Assembly (NCBI GenBank): GCA_030762175.1
Contig: CM060833.1
Span: 74,957,501 to 75,021,500 of the forward strand
Source of the DNA: Metallyticus violacea
Taxonomy: Eukaryota > Arthropoda > Insecta > Mantodea > Metallyticidae
Reading direction: 5' to 3'
DNA length: 64,000 nt
Shown: in pieces, positions 43,236 through 55,226 of the stretch
Numbering within the stretch: position 1 is the first letter of the stretch
Layout: the number at the start of each line of letters is the position of its first letter
Notes under the pieces: generated by a model
Seen by the model: only the letters and a program-made list of their open reading frames with translations
What the model was told of the DNA's origin: nothing
The model's database searches: none
Translations under genes and position numbers: made by a program

Positions 43236-44049
43236 AAATACACGTTATACATAAGTGTTATTGTAATGTTTAATTTGTTTGTGTTCATAATTTATTAAGT
43301 TTCATAAGTTTGCAAACTTTAGCTCAGTTTTCCTTTCTCACATTTTCTATACACTTATTAACTATTATAAATTGAACAGTTAAGTAATTAAAATTGAACA
43401 GCTTATTGCAAAAGAGATTAAACGTTAGTTTCACAAAAATTTCCACTTTTAAAATTACATAACTCTTTTTTAAAAATATCCACCAATCTACTATTCTGTT
43501 GTTCAATTTTGTTGCGATGTTACAACCCTACACTGAAAAAAAAAGTAATATTTATTATTATATTTCCTTTGATTTCCTTTAAATTTCTTAATTTTAAAAC
43601 AATATTTTGTTTCTATTTTAATTTAAAAGCTTAAATAGATAATACAAAGTAGTGGTTTGTGGGATCATAGATATAAGTTTTTATTTTAAGAAAAATGCTT
43701 GCAAATATTTCACTTTTTAATTTAGTTTAGAGGTCCTTTTAAGAAATGTCTCATGTTCAAAAAGTCATATGCAAAAATAATATCTAATAATTGTGGGAAA
43801 TACTGTTTAATGTATAGGATTAATAAAAAATAAAAGGTAACTTTAATTATTCATGTATTCATTTTCAAACAACCTTTAAACTTCTGACATTGGATTATTA
43901 CATAACAAATGGGAATGACTTTTTGCATCATCATGACTAATTTGTTTATAGTTGTTGTTCAATAAAAACTTTACAACGTAAGTAAAAGTGTGTTTAATTA
44001 ATTTCTTCTTGTGGTAAGAAATAGTATTATCTCTGCAAACTGGTATCGG
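43236..44049. other. AT-rich stretch, nothing recognised
   Basis: Very AT-rich; no gene or shared repeat. Confidence 0.5.
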
Positions 44050-44420
44050 GCTTATTCAATATTATCACAAATATGGTTGCAGTTTAATAGCAGCCTTCTC
44101 CAGATTTAAGCGCTGGCCCATGCAATTTGAGTTTTCTTGCAGAAGCCTGCAAAATCGCCAGATATTAACACAGCAGCAAATTGGTTGTGGGTTTATTTGA
44201 AAGAAAGAGTCTTCCTGAGCAAATCCTTTTGATAAATTAAATTGACTCCATTGTACACGAACTCAGAGCTACTATGTACCACATTGAAGACAAGAGATTT
44301 GCATATAATGAACAAAATGATAAACGCACACAACATCTAGGCTGAAGGATACTGAGGGAAGACGATTCTTATGCAATAAGCCATACAAAAATTGTAAGAT
44401 TGTGGAAAACGTGAAGAAAA
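44050..44420 (+). pseudogene. Tc1/mariner-superfamily transposase, C-terminal fragment
   Basis: Around 44145-44215 the frame reads AKSPDINTAANWLWVYLKER, then VFLSKS. This matches the conserved block around the third catalytic residue ('SPDxxPxDxFLWxYLKxxV'), with the usual downstream aspartate position altered. A shifted frame continues with IVHELRAT near 44253, another family signature. No inverted repeats or N-terminus were recognised. Confidence 0.55.
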
Positions 44421-46451
44421 TATGAGCAATTAAAGTTGTCTTTTACTTTTGAAAACCCCTGTGAACATTTTAAATTTTAAAACCCAATTTATAAATGAAG
44501 AGAAACTTTTTAGAACTTAATTGATGCTTTCTCTATCAGGAATCTTCTTCTGCAAAGGACAAATGACCTTTCATAGCATGAATTGTAACAATATGATAAT
44601 TCAGAACCATCATGCTAACCCGGATTTTATATCTAATATCCCCTCCACAAAAGATCACAAAGCTATCGTGGTTTATTTTTTTCTTGGCTAAAATCGACAT
44701 TACACGTAGGTTAACGTGTTACTCTGAGGGTCTATAATTATAGTTTCCCATAAGGAAACTGGGTTTAATCACTTGTTTTGAATACATTTTCACCTATTAT
44801 CGCTAAATAAGCAACACGAAGATTCTGGATACACGTTCTCGTCCTCGCCCAAGCAGATCAATTAGGATAATTGTCCCAACCTCTGTCTCTCGCGTTTCGA
44901 AACTCAATCTGGGCGACGAATGGCTTGCCACGGCCACCTGCTAATCCTCTGATGTCGAGTAGGCAGGAGGAGGCCTAACACAATAAAAAAGCTGGACTTT
45001 TTACACGTGCACGTAATCAGCCCAATAAAGTACCAAAGAAACATGTTATTCAACACATGCTATGCGTGCTTAGCATGAAATGTAAACAAATCTTTCTTTC
45101 ATTGCATACCACCAAAAGAATAGGTACTGCTTTTAAGCACTCCTTGATTTTTAACAGTATAAAATTTCTGTGTTAAAAAAACATTACATACTAAATGAAA
45201 TGCACACGTCACACAGTTGCATTGGATTCCACTAATTTAGCTTCTCTCCCCCCCCCCCCCCCAAAAAAAATCTACACAGTAAACATTGTATGGCATTTCC
45301 ATAAGAAATCGGACCAAGTTAAACGATATAAATAATACTTTTTATGCTACCATAGCATATTAAGACGAATGTTTTTGTGAAATATGACATCCGTAATTCT
45401 AACAGTGTTTATGCAGAAATTCGCCAACATTACCGTATTTTATTAAAATTGTGTGTTTTATAGAACAATCCTGTTTTATGTTTATTTGAGCACTTTCCCA
45501 ACAAAATCAATGAAAAATACAAATGTACGTCAAAATTGTAGAAAACTATTACAGAATTAAGTTTTGCTCCATAGTAAACATGTATAAAAATAATTTAACA
45601 CTTAGTAGTGTAGTACACGTATTTGTTTAGCACGCGCCGGCCCGGCACTCTCAAGTCAAAGTAGTACATCTGACTTCTTGCTCGGCTTCTGGTTCCATAA
45701 GTGGACGCAACTGGCAAGAACCCGCATGCTTCAAATACAATTTAAAGAAATTATTTTTATATAAGCATCAAAATAATGACACCGTTTTATCACAGAGAAC
45801 GAGCAGACATCTAATAGTTTTGTTTTTATTATTTTCTATAGGGAAATTATTCAAATAATTGTTCTTTATTTACGTACCCGTTGAAAATTTATATTAAACA
45901 TAGCACGTAAATGTATACACTATAAGCTTTAATATCAATTTTAGTTTAATGTCTAACATTAGTCTTTCCTGATTTATGTCCTTCTAACTTGATTTTGAAC
46001 AAATATACTATAAATTCTTAGTTTTAAAACAAGAAAAAACTAATGAATTTAAAGAAAAACGGCTCTTAGATAATATATCTCCTAATATATTTATTGACAA
46101 TTTTTCAAGACAATACTAATTTGTAAGATTTCTTGGTGTCAGATTATAATTATACAGATTGACCTGATAGCTTTAATTTGATTATTCCCGTTCCTTAGTA
46201 ATAAATTCGTATATTTTAATGTTCAGAGCGGATTATTGTCATTCGTGCTAAATGATCCTTGTATTTTCTCAGAATTAGTGATAATTTAAATATTTTATTG
46301 TGCATTTGTCAATATTCAAGCATAGGGGTTCACTTTGAAATGATTGCATACTGATACAAGCAGCATCAATTTGAATCGTCGAGAAGTGGCAGAAGAATCA
46401 AGTTTCCAGACTGCCCTTGGTCATTTTTTTATCAGTCCATTTGTTCATTTA

Positions 46452-46452
<1 letters not shown>
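44421..46452. other. Non-coding stretch, nothing recognised
   Basis: No gene recognised. It holds a C run at about 45247-45262 and a GC-richer patch at 44830-44970 without recognisable coding. Confidence 0.45.

Positions 46453-46492
<40 letters not shown>
46453..46492 (+). repeat. (ATT)n microsatellite
   Basis: An uninterrupted ATT run of about 40 bp. Confidence 0.95.
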
Positions 46493-46495
<3 letters not shown>

Positions 46496-47569
46496 GCTGA
46501 AATAAAATATGCATTTGAAATAGAAAGGGCTAATATTAATCATGAGCCGTAATTTAATCACACTTTACCTAACTTATTCATTATATTTAAAATGCTGAAT
46601 TCTTTTTTCCTTATACATTTCCTGCTCGTAAGATTATCAGCAGTTTCGCCAATACTTCGAATATTTAGGTCAATTGATTCCAAAACTTTATTAAAAATAT
46701 ATTAACAATTGTACTAGTATTTGTAGTTAGCAATATTTCTACGAATGTAGATAAATCTATACAAGTTACAAGTGCATGACTAATACTATTACTTCTGTGG
46801 AACAAAACTAGGAAAAATCACTTGTAGTTTGTTAAGTATGCAGTTGTAGGAACAAGTGTAGTAGAAACCTTTGTGGAGCAGAATGCTACTAATAACAAGT
46901 AACAAGTCCATACAGTTGTGATGAATTAGATCATATTTTTGTGGGACAGGGCCTGAAGGAACTAGAAATAGCCAAGTTTCTCAATGAGTGAAGTGCAATA
47001 TGAGGATTTCAGTATCTTCTATTTTGATTTGCATTAGTAAATTTTTGTGTTTTCGTAGCTTATTTTTAATTGCTTAATTGACTTGGCACCGATGTGGCAC
47101 TGTCATTGTTACTAGCGTACGATAGTTAAGGAATGACATTGTTAAAGTTCTAAAAATTATATTTAAGCACAGGATTCTATAAAATCATATTTGCTAATAT
47201 TTACTATGTATTGCATTTGCAAAAAAATCACAATATAGAGCTTTTCTAAACCAGTTCTTTTTACTTTTCTGTAAAGGGATAGTTTTCACAAATTTGTTTT
47301 AATATTTCATGTTTATTAATCAAGTAGAGCTATGAGACTTTTAAAATGGAACATTTTTATTTATTTGTTTTTTCCAGAAACCTAAACTAATGAGTTTTCG
47401 ACGCCGCCGTGCAAAAATAATAATGAATGTTATATCCTTCAGTATTTAGCCTGCTACAGATTGAATATATAAGTTGAATATTAATTATGATAAAGAAAAT
47501 AATTAACACATAAAAACCAGCTTTGACTTGCATTTTCAACTAACCTATGATGATACTCTATACGAGGTA
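46493..47569. other. AT-rich stretch, nothing recognised
   Basis: No gene or shared repeat. It precedes the LINE relic and may contain its unrecognisable 5' part. Confidence 0.4.
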
Positions 47570-48480
47570 GTGGAAACCAGCATTGTAAAACCTCTTCCTA
47601 AAATTAATGCGCCTAAATCTTCTAAAGACCCTGCACCAATCAGCATTCTTCAGCACTATCCATAACACTTGAATACATCATATACAAACAGCTGACAGAC
47701 TACCTTAATGAGTATGACCTGCTTGACCCTCATCAGTCTGGGTCAGACCAAGCCATAGCACAAGCGCAGCGCTGTTAAACGATGAACGGAAAGTAACACT
47801 ACTTGTTTTGATTGACTTGACTAAAGCTTTTGACTGCATAGATACAGACTTAGTTGTTATCAAACTTAAGGGGATTAAATATATCTGGCAGTGTTACCTT
47901 GTGGTTCGACCGGCAGCATTGTGTTGTTTCTAGAAGTCTGTTCTCCTCACGACTTCCTCAGGGCATTTTTTCTGTGTTTCTTATACATCAATGTGCTATT
48001 AGCCACAGTAGATTGTCATCTCTACGCTATTTACACTTTACATACAAACCCTAACTACTTGGTGACGCAATAACGAACATCAGCCAAGATTTGACCTAAG
48101 TTTATTCAATCTGGTTTTGGTCTTAATGTCTTAAAATTGCAGTGGGATACCAGCGATTGCCATGTACCATAGACAAGACAGTAAAATCAATTTATAACCG
48201 ATGTGCGGAAAAGATTAAATTGTAAAAGTAAACGCCGTTGGGAAAATCAAGTTGCTGAAACCTGCAAGCTCTCTAACCCATACATTTAAAATGTTAAATG
48301 TGCCTCTAAAGACTTTGGTGATGACTCACTTCACGATTTTCTTCTAACACATTTGAAAGCTAACCTAACCGAACCCAAAAACTACAGCGCGCTCATAATA
48401 CGGGAGTGTGTTACTCTGCGATGAGCATTTGTCCGACCGTATAACACCCTTCTTCCATATGCTGGCTCCTTCTGAAAGAC
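47570..48480 (+). pseudogene. LINE (non-LTR) reverse transcriptase relic, Jockey/CR1-like
   Basis: In shifting frames: IVKPLPKINAPKSSKDPAPI then SILQ (RT motif 1, where RPISL is expected), LEYIIYKQLTDYLNEYDLLD then PHQSG (motif 2), and LIDLTKAFDCIDTDLVVIKL (first catalytic aspartate). RLPQGIFSVFLIHQC is the GxPQGSxLGP region, and CHLYAIYTLHTN follows. In that last motif the YADD box is cut to YA, with the two catalytic aspartates lost. DAITNISQDLT follows. No endonuclease domain or poly(A) end is visible. The enzyme would have copied its own RNA into DNA by target-primed reverse transcription. This copy is clearly dead. Confidence 0.8.
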
Positions 48481-49596
48481 CGATAAAATGTCCATTGTAG
48501 TAGTCTACATTAAAAAATTATCCAAATATTTTTGCATGTTCTGCATTTTCCTTTCCTTAGCACAGACTCTGACATCTGGCATGTACTACCATTACCATTG
48601 CACCGAACATTACTTTATTCGTCTTTTATCGTAAACCTGTTCATTGGTTTTAAATCTTTCATTTGAGGAAGGGGGCACAAAAGGAAGTCATATTAAAGTG
48701 TCTTTGTGAGTAGAGCAAAATGGGCAGATTCTTCAACTCCTTAACTCTAAGGATTATTGGCCCTAAAATATTTTTAAAGTCTTCAGTTGAAAGTCCTTGT
48801 AATTTTTCCCCCTCTCTTAGCCTACACTCACAAATTTTAGATTTTAGTTTATAAAACTTTACTAGAATTAAGTTTTCTTCACTTAGCTCTCTTGACTAAA
48901 GGAATAACATTAGTTTTCAGTCTTTATTCATTTTAATAAATGGGAAATCTTCCTTTATAACAACATATTGGGAAAATGTTAAACCTAAATGAAAAAACTA
49001 AAAGAAAGGCAACTCTAAAGATGACCTCATGGCAACTACCCCACTCTTGACTAATGCTCGCGCATGCAATGTAACTGGAGAATATTATCTTTAAGCTACT
49101 AACAAAATCTTAAGTGTGATTGATTCCAATCTAGACGACAACTACTCTGCTTGCGAAACATTTGAAAGCTGTCACCAAGTAACCGTAACAAAACATCGCT
49201 TTGGGTTTTAGGCTAATAAGAAAAGCTTCTTTGCCAGAATGATGATCGATAACCTTCTTCATACTGTTTCACGTATTAGGCTTGTTTCACAGATTAAATC
49301 GCCTTTGTTTTGCTATTTTTATTAATGGGCTATTTTTCCTCATATTGTGTTAAATCCTTTTTATTACAACGTTCATAATAAAAAAAATGCTTTCGGATTC
49401 TTTATAAGCACTGTTTTAGCATCATACTTGTGGATAGTTCAAACGTATATTAAAATAAATAAGAAGGCAGTACTTTAAAATTACAATAAAATGACTATGT
49501 GCTGCTGTAGAGATGTAAGAACCATGATAATTAAGATTTTTTGGAACTCTTTCCTGTTTGTACTGAATTACGTAGATTGATACGCCGGGGCCAAGG
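48481..49596. other. Non-coding stretch, nothing recognised
   Basis: It may include more of the decayed LINE. No gene is visible. Confidence 0.4.
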
Positions 49597-49855
49597 GCTG
49601 GCCGTTTGTGCTTATGCCCCCAATGGTAGCATCTCCGGGATGAAGTTAGTCAGGTTCCCTAACATATTTTTAAGACAAAACAGCTGGCGGAACCTGCCTC
49701 AGGGAGTTCCAGCCCGTCACATCGGAAGCTAGAGCAGAAATCTTTTCCACGTTCGTGTCTCACCGTCCCTGAATCCTGGTCGCCCGATGTCGTCCCTTCC
49801 TCTCGGAGGTGTTTCCATTGAAAGTGTAGGTACAAACGGCCAGCACTTGAGCACA
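49597..49855. repeat. FV-related segment with inverted ends
   Basis: GGGCTGGCCGTTTGTGCTTA at 49597 and the complement GTGCTGGCCGTTTGTACCTA at about 49853 are inverted copies of the FV left-end signature, about 260 bp apart. CCTTCCTCTC near 49798 matches the GGAGGAAGGGA part of the same signature on the opposite strand. It could be two FV ends inserted head to head or one short palindromic derivative. Confidence 0.55.
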
Positions 49856-50336
49856 GTTTAAATACCGAACATTTACCTTCTATTTCTATCAGTCCATTCC
49901 AATAAGCATTAATGGCGCGCACTTGGATAATACAGTAGCAGAAGTGTTTAGTTTCAAGCAGTGCAATGGAATTCTGTCGGACTTTCTTATGCTAAATGAT
50001 GGGAATGTTGACATGAAGCTCTTTTTTTATTTATAACATATAATATATATGCAATACTTGTTAAACAGTTTTTGCATTGCTTTGAGATTAAGCATTTTGG
50101 GTATATTTAGTCTCTAGAAGCTGCAAAAATACTTAGGGCTCTGTTTTCTTCTCCAATCTTGAATGTACAAGCAAATAAGCTAACTGAGAACTGGAGAAAC
50201 AAACAAACAAACAAGAAATTATCTGGTGGCAGCAGAGGGATAAAGAAGGAAAATTGCAGTGTGAAGTAGCACCGTCATGATAGATCCACTAGTGATCAAC
50301 GCTTTTAAAGTCGTCAAATTCTTTGATGTTGCCTCC

Positions 50337-50376
50337 GATAGTTTGCAAATAGCTTTCCTGCTATTTGCAAACTATC
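50337..50376. repeat. Perfect 16-bp hairpin
   Basis: GATAGTTTGCAAATAG (50337-50352) and its exact complement CTATTTGCAAACTATC (50361-50376) flank an 8-nt loop. There is no T tract or other terminator context. Each arm contains ATTTGCAA/TTGCAAAT, an octamer-like sequence. Confidence 0.85.
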
Positions 50377-51336
50377 AAACGTGCAAAGGATCTGTTCCAG
50401 GTTCAATTTAGCAATCATATTAAGATTTTTAATTTGTTGTTTTAAAATTAATTTGCGGCCTTCAATACCAAAACATCAGATTTCAACATTTAAATTAAAC
50501 ACACAATTTCTTGAAAACCCACATTTTGTTTATCCAGTTACATCTACTTCTATCGTGAGAATAAGCCCATGTCCACCTAGTTTAGGACTTCACTGGGGGC
50601 CGCAGGTACCAGGTACCAGAACTGAGCCAGATTGGAAGCTAACATCAGCAACCTTTGACCATCCCAAAGGATGGCAACTAATACCTTTTCAGTGAGCCTA
50701 AGCCTCTAATAGGCTAGTCCGTACAGTTTTTTCATTCACCTAATAGTGTTAAACGCCCGTTTTACTACTGTGTCGTTATAAGTTTTGGTATACAATGGGT
50801 AATATGAACTAATAAATTAGGAAAGGAATCCATTTTGGGAAAGGGAGACTAAATTTAAAGTCCCTGCTCGGACATTGCCATTGAGAGGAAGTCCCGACAG
50901 AATTCAAACCACAGAACTTCATAAGTGCGTGAAGTCGCAGCGAAGGGTGAACTACAAGAAAGAGATTAATCTCTGAATGTTTATTCCCACATGCTTCTGT
51001 AATCCTGGGCCTGAGGAAGTTATTTCTAAGAACAAAAGAAGTAAGATTGAAATGGACCATGAAATGATCCCGACATGTCCACGACATCATTACAAGTGAC
51101 AAATGTTGTACATATCAGTATGATGGTCGCCAGTTTCTTCTCCCTAATGATTATATTGCGACCATTCAACTTGAGGCACAAAAAAGCAGCCGCTGCTATC
51201 GGTAAACCACATTCTACCTCGGAGAACTCGAAGAAGAAGACTCAATACCACTAATGAATTCTTTTTGCTTCGTATATTCATCTATAGGTCCTAAGTTCGA
51301 GTTAAATTTTTTGAAAGGTAGAGTTCATTCAATTAA
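50377..51336. other. Non-coding stretch with a SINE-A tail scrap
   Basis: At 50740-50772 AATAGTGTTAAACGCCCGTT then TTACTACTG is the complement of the SINE-A tail. A direct doublet GGTACCAGGTACCAG lies near 50605. The rest is unassigned. Confidence 0.45.
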
Positions 51337-52803
51337 TCAGGGACAAAAAACCCGAACACTATTATATTTGATTATATTTTATTCTTAATTACTTTTGAAT
51401 GAAAGAATAACCATTTAAACAAAATATTGTTTTATTAAGCTCCTTAAATTGCAACAGTAGAAACAAATACTTCACTCTGGTGGGAAAAGTTACAAAGAAC
51501 GTAAAACATGACAATTTTTTGTACATTTTTCGGTGCTTGAAACATTGAAAACGCATTTTAATAACATCTCTGGCTTGAATAAATGTATTTACGCGTCTTG
51601 GTATGCTTTCGATCAGGTTAGCAGGTCTTGAGGAATATGCTCCCATTCTTCAAGAAGTGCTCGCTTCAACTCCTGTAACGTTTCTGGCAGCGGCAGTCTT
51701 GTCTTAACACGTCGTGCCAGCGTGTGCCACACGTGTTCAAGCGGATTCATGACGGAGTCCTTTCCGGTCATAGTAAAACTTCTTGGAGATAAACTTGACC
51801 ACGTGGGCAATATTCGGGCGTGCATTGTCGTGCAATAAAAGAAAATTATCGCCTATAAATGGGACAAATGGTACAGCATAATTGTCCAAACATTTATGTA
51901 CCTATCAGTTGTTCGTTTTCATTTTCTACTAAAATTGACTCCAGATGAGCATCTTTAGAAACTCCTGCCCAAACCATCACTCCAAATGGTAACTTTTCGG
52001 AAATGAAACATTTTGAAAATCTATCTCCCCTCTTTCTCCAAACTCTTTCACGTCCATCATGAGCCCAGATTGAAACAATACTCGCCTATAATTAGAACAT
52101 AGCTCTGTTGTTCATTTCTCCATCATCTATAATTATTTGCAAAATGCAATCGTTGGATTGGGTGCATTCTGAGCAGCCGGGGAATAGTTTTAGGTATACT
52201 TGACATCAGTTCACTTGCTTTCAACGTTCTTCTAACTGTTTTGGGTGAAATTGGACGATATGCCTGTTACATTTCTGGACTACGTAGTACCTGGCAGATT
52301 GCGGCTGTAAGAACTGTCAATACTATGTATCTGTCTTCATTTTGACTTTTAGTTCTCAAACGATCCGAACCTGATCTTCTGGTACATTCAAGAGTCTCTC
52401 TAAACCGTTCCATAGTATCATGAGCTGAGCTTCTACTCATATTCATTACATTTGCAATGTAACGTACACCGAGTCCATTATCGTTTAGAGCTACAGCTCT
52501 AGCCACATCTTCAGGTCGCATTTTTAAGGTGAAATGTGGCAACTCTACTTACATTTTCAACGTGTAAAAATAAAGAAATAATGATAATGAAGCACAAAAT
52601 GGTTAAAACAAAATTTCTGTATATGAGGCTTTGTATACATAATTGGAATATTGGGTTACAATGAATTGTTTATAAAACAAGCAAACATGCAACATAGTCT
52701 ACACGTCTCCATGACAACAAATGCCTACCATAATATTTAATGACAAGCAAATATATTCCAATATACAAGAAATGTAAAACTGTCCGGTTTTCTTTTGTCC
52801 TTA
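51337..52803 (-). mobile_element. Tc1-like transposon, near full length
   Basis: The left end AGGGACAAAAAACCCGAACA (51339) and the complement of the right end (AAGGACAAAAGAAAACCGGA) are imperfect inverted repeats. The 1.47-kb length and the reverse-strand transposase between them fit a Tc1-like element. TA flanks are degraded. Confidence 0.8.
51389..52542 (-). pseudogene. Tc1-like transposase, decayed
   Basis: On the reverse strand the protein starts MPHFTLKMRPEDVARAVALN, then a helix-turn-helix GVRYIANVMNMSRSSAHDTM within the first 50 codons and RFRETLECTRRSGSDRLRTK as the linker. The core is spread over frames: LPFGVMVWAGVSKDAHLESI near 51940-52000, HDNARPNIAH (second aspartate) near 51800-51830, and MNPLEHVWHTLARRVKTRLP near 51680-51750, which contains the catalytic glutamate of the DD34E triad. 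LQELKRALLEEWEHIPQDLL follows, then IPRRVNTFIQAR in a shifted frame. Frameshifts and stops disable it. Confidence 0.85.
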
Positions 52804-53256
52804 AGTGTACTTATGTTATTTGTTTAGGATATAATGCAAAGGAGAAATACTACATCTAGGAATTATATCTATTATCTCCCAGCTTCATGTATTCGTAAAC
52901 TTAAAAGGAGTATGTGGAAAGATGCGTTTTATGGTAATTTAAACTGTAGTTTATCAGAACACATTTCTTTTATTCGTGAAGAAAGTAAATTAAACTATTA
53001 GAACTAACTTCATGCGCGGCTAATATGTCTCCCTTTTTCTGGTTGCGATGGCTGCATTTCTCCAATAAACGACTGCACTTAGGCGATCCATAACTAAAAT
53101 GAGGTCACTGCACTTTTAATTAGGACTAGAGATATGTTGTATTTAAGTTCCACCTTTATTTTAGGTACCCAACTTTTATCCGCGTTAATATGATAAGGGT
53201 CACACTGGAGAAAATATGAAGTTCATTGTTTTGTGTTAAAATAAGACCGCCAACTT
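52804..53256. other. Non-coding stretch, nothing recognised
   Basis: No gene or shared repeat. Confidence 0.5.
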
Positions 53257-53602
53257 GGTCTAATGTTTGGCTTAACTGACTGCTGGCCGGGAAGACCCGG
53301 GTTTGATATCTGGTACTTGCTTAGGATTTTTCTAAGGTAGGGAGCACTAGAACGGGGTTCACCCAGCCTCGTGAAGACAAATGAGGAGCTGCCTGATAGA
53401 AAGGTGCCTCCTTCGATTTCGAAGTCGCGTGATAGGCTACGGGCGGAATGCGGGCATGCTGACCACATGTCCATCTATTGATATCTATCAATTATATCGC
53501 AAGACAGAGGTAGAGGACGCAGTTATCACTGTCAGGCCAAAGTCCACTATCGAGCTGTAGCGCCGTAGAGGAGGAGTATTAAAATAAAATAAAATAAAAT
53601 AA
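53257..53602 (+). mobile_element. SINE-D copy with (TAAAA)n tail
   Basis: The head GTTTGGCTTAACTGACTGCT, then GGCCGGGAAGACCCGGGTTT and GATATCTGG, is tRNA-like with a B box. The body includes AGCACTAGAACGGGGTTCAC and GAAGTCGCGTGATAGGCTAC, and ends AGCGCCGTAGAGGAGGAG before a TAAAATAAAATAAAATAAAA tail. It is the only copy in the window, so family membership rests on structure alone. Confidence 0.65.
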
Positions 53603-54599
53603 ACATTACACTACTCCGTTTTTATTTATATCTATAGATGGAATAATTAACACTAGATTGTAGAGTCATGCTTCTATACAAAAATTAAGTGCATTTTCCT
53701 AAAGAATTTAGACGGGAGCCGTTCTACGGTATGATATTAACATGCAAGTAAATTAGGTATTACAACATATAATTTGATTGCATTAGTACTGTTTATTAAA
53801 TATTTTATTTAGGAAATAGTCGTGGCAAATCCACTCATCATGGTTCGTTATATTAAGATCGCGGAGAGAAGGAGGGAAGATGAAACTTCTTTGTCGTATT
53901 ATTTACGTAAATGTAAATATTAATCAGTAACAGAAGATAAAAAGAGAAAGGAGGAAATAAATAAAGATAAGTCTAAGGAAATTCTGGAGACTATTAGCTC
54001 TTAAAATTTTAGGGGAAGTCTTAAAAATGCTTACCCAGAGAGTATTGTTAAAATAAGGATCGAAGGAGGCATCGCCTTAATAAAAAAAAATTAAACACTG
54101 TTGTTCTTCGGAGCTGTCTGCTTTGTTACTTTATTTCGAAAACTATAATGTATACAGGAAGCAAGTATACCCCTTGCTTTCATGCGCATTGAATGGGATC
54201 TTCCATAGAAATATCTTGTGTCAGGAACATCTCATCTAGAGTAGAGGAAACACAAAAAACATAGTTGGACATGATCCATATTACTTCTTATAGCAGCTGC
54301 GGTAGCAAATGTTTTTTGTTGTTATTTCCATCTTTCTTGTGCATGTGCCTTGTTCGCTCTAATGGAGACTTTTCTTGTTGCAATGAGTTGGCAAGAGGGG
54401 AGGAGAGGAACTTTGATTTAATCGAGCCTGCAATCTGCCCCGGACTCCACGACATGACATCCCAAGGTCTTTCGCTTATAAGCTCCGAGTCAGAACGCGA
54501 AGAGAGTAAAAGTTAACTGAGATGACCGTGACGAAATTGGCGGGAAAACCTGCGCGCGCTTCGCGCACGAGCCAGGGCGCTAAAAGCTTTCTCAAGTAG

Positions 54600-54602
<3 letters not shown>
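53603..54602. other. Unassigned; GC-richer patch before poly(T)
   Basis: The stretch 54390-54590 is GC-richer and includes CCTGCGCGCGCTTCGCGCAC. A forward 83-codon frame at 54265-54516 has no recognised family. No splice partner was found. Confidence 0.3.

Positions 54603-54632
<30 letters not shown>
54603..54632 (+). repeat. Poly(T), 30 bp
   Basis: A pure T run. On the reverse strand it could be the poly(A) end of a retroposon to its right, but no retroposon body was recognised. Confidence 0.95.
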
Positions 54633-54637
<5 letters not shown>

Positions 54638-55226
54638 TAGGCAAGCATTTTTAGTCGCTAAATATGCAGCAGAAACTACCTCTTTGTCATAAACACTTGA
54701 GTGCAGATCTAAGTTTCATGTTGCCTTCGAAACCAGTGCGAGAGAGTACGATAAATAAAGAACTAGATCTTTAGATCTAAAGTACAACTCAACGCTATGT
54801 AAAATGTTTTTGTTTCTAGCTCGATTAATTACACAAAAATTCTGAATTGTGTAAATATCCTTTTGGGAAGAGCTAAATTTGTATTCCAGCAGAAAACACA
54901 ATTACTGAAGATGGGGGGGAAAAAAAAGTATTAAACAAATCCCACTTAGCTAACAAATACCCACAGAATTGATTTATTTCCTTAAGGGTCAAATGTACAA
55001 CAGTCTAATGGAAGATATAATATCCTCAGTTTTTTATTATGTTTGGGTACTTCTGCTCCGATTATGAACTGCACAGTTGCTGTAAATCTGTTTTTGGCTA
55101 TAAATGATGACAAGATTTCACAAATATGGGTGCAAACTGTTCCTGTTAAACGGATGTCGATAACAGAGGAACTTGGATCAATACATCTCTAATTTAAAGC
55201 CGTGTCAATCATTTTCCAGCAGTCTA
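54633..55226. other. AT-rich stretch, nothing recognised
   Basis: No gene or repeat. It ends at the TA (55225-55226) next to the mariner end. Confidence 0.5.
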
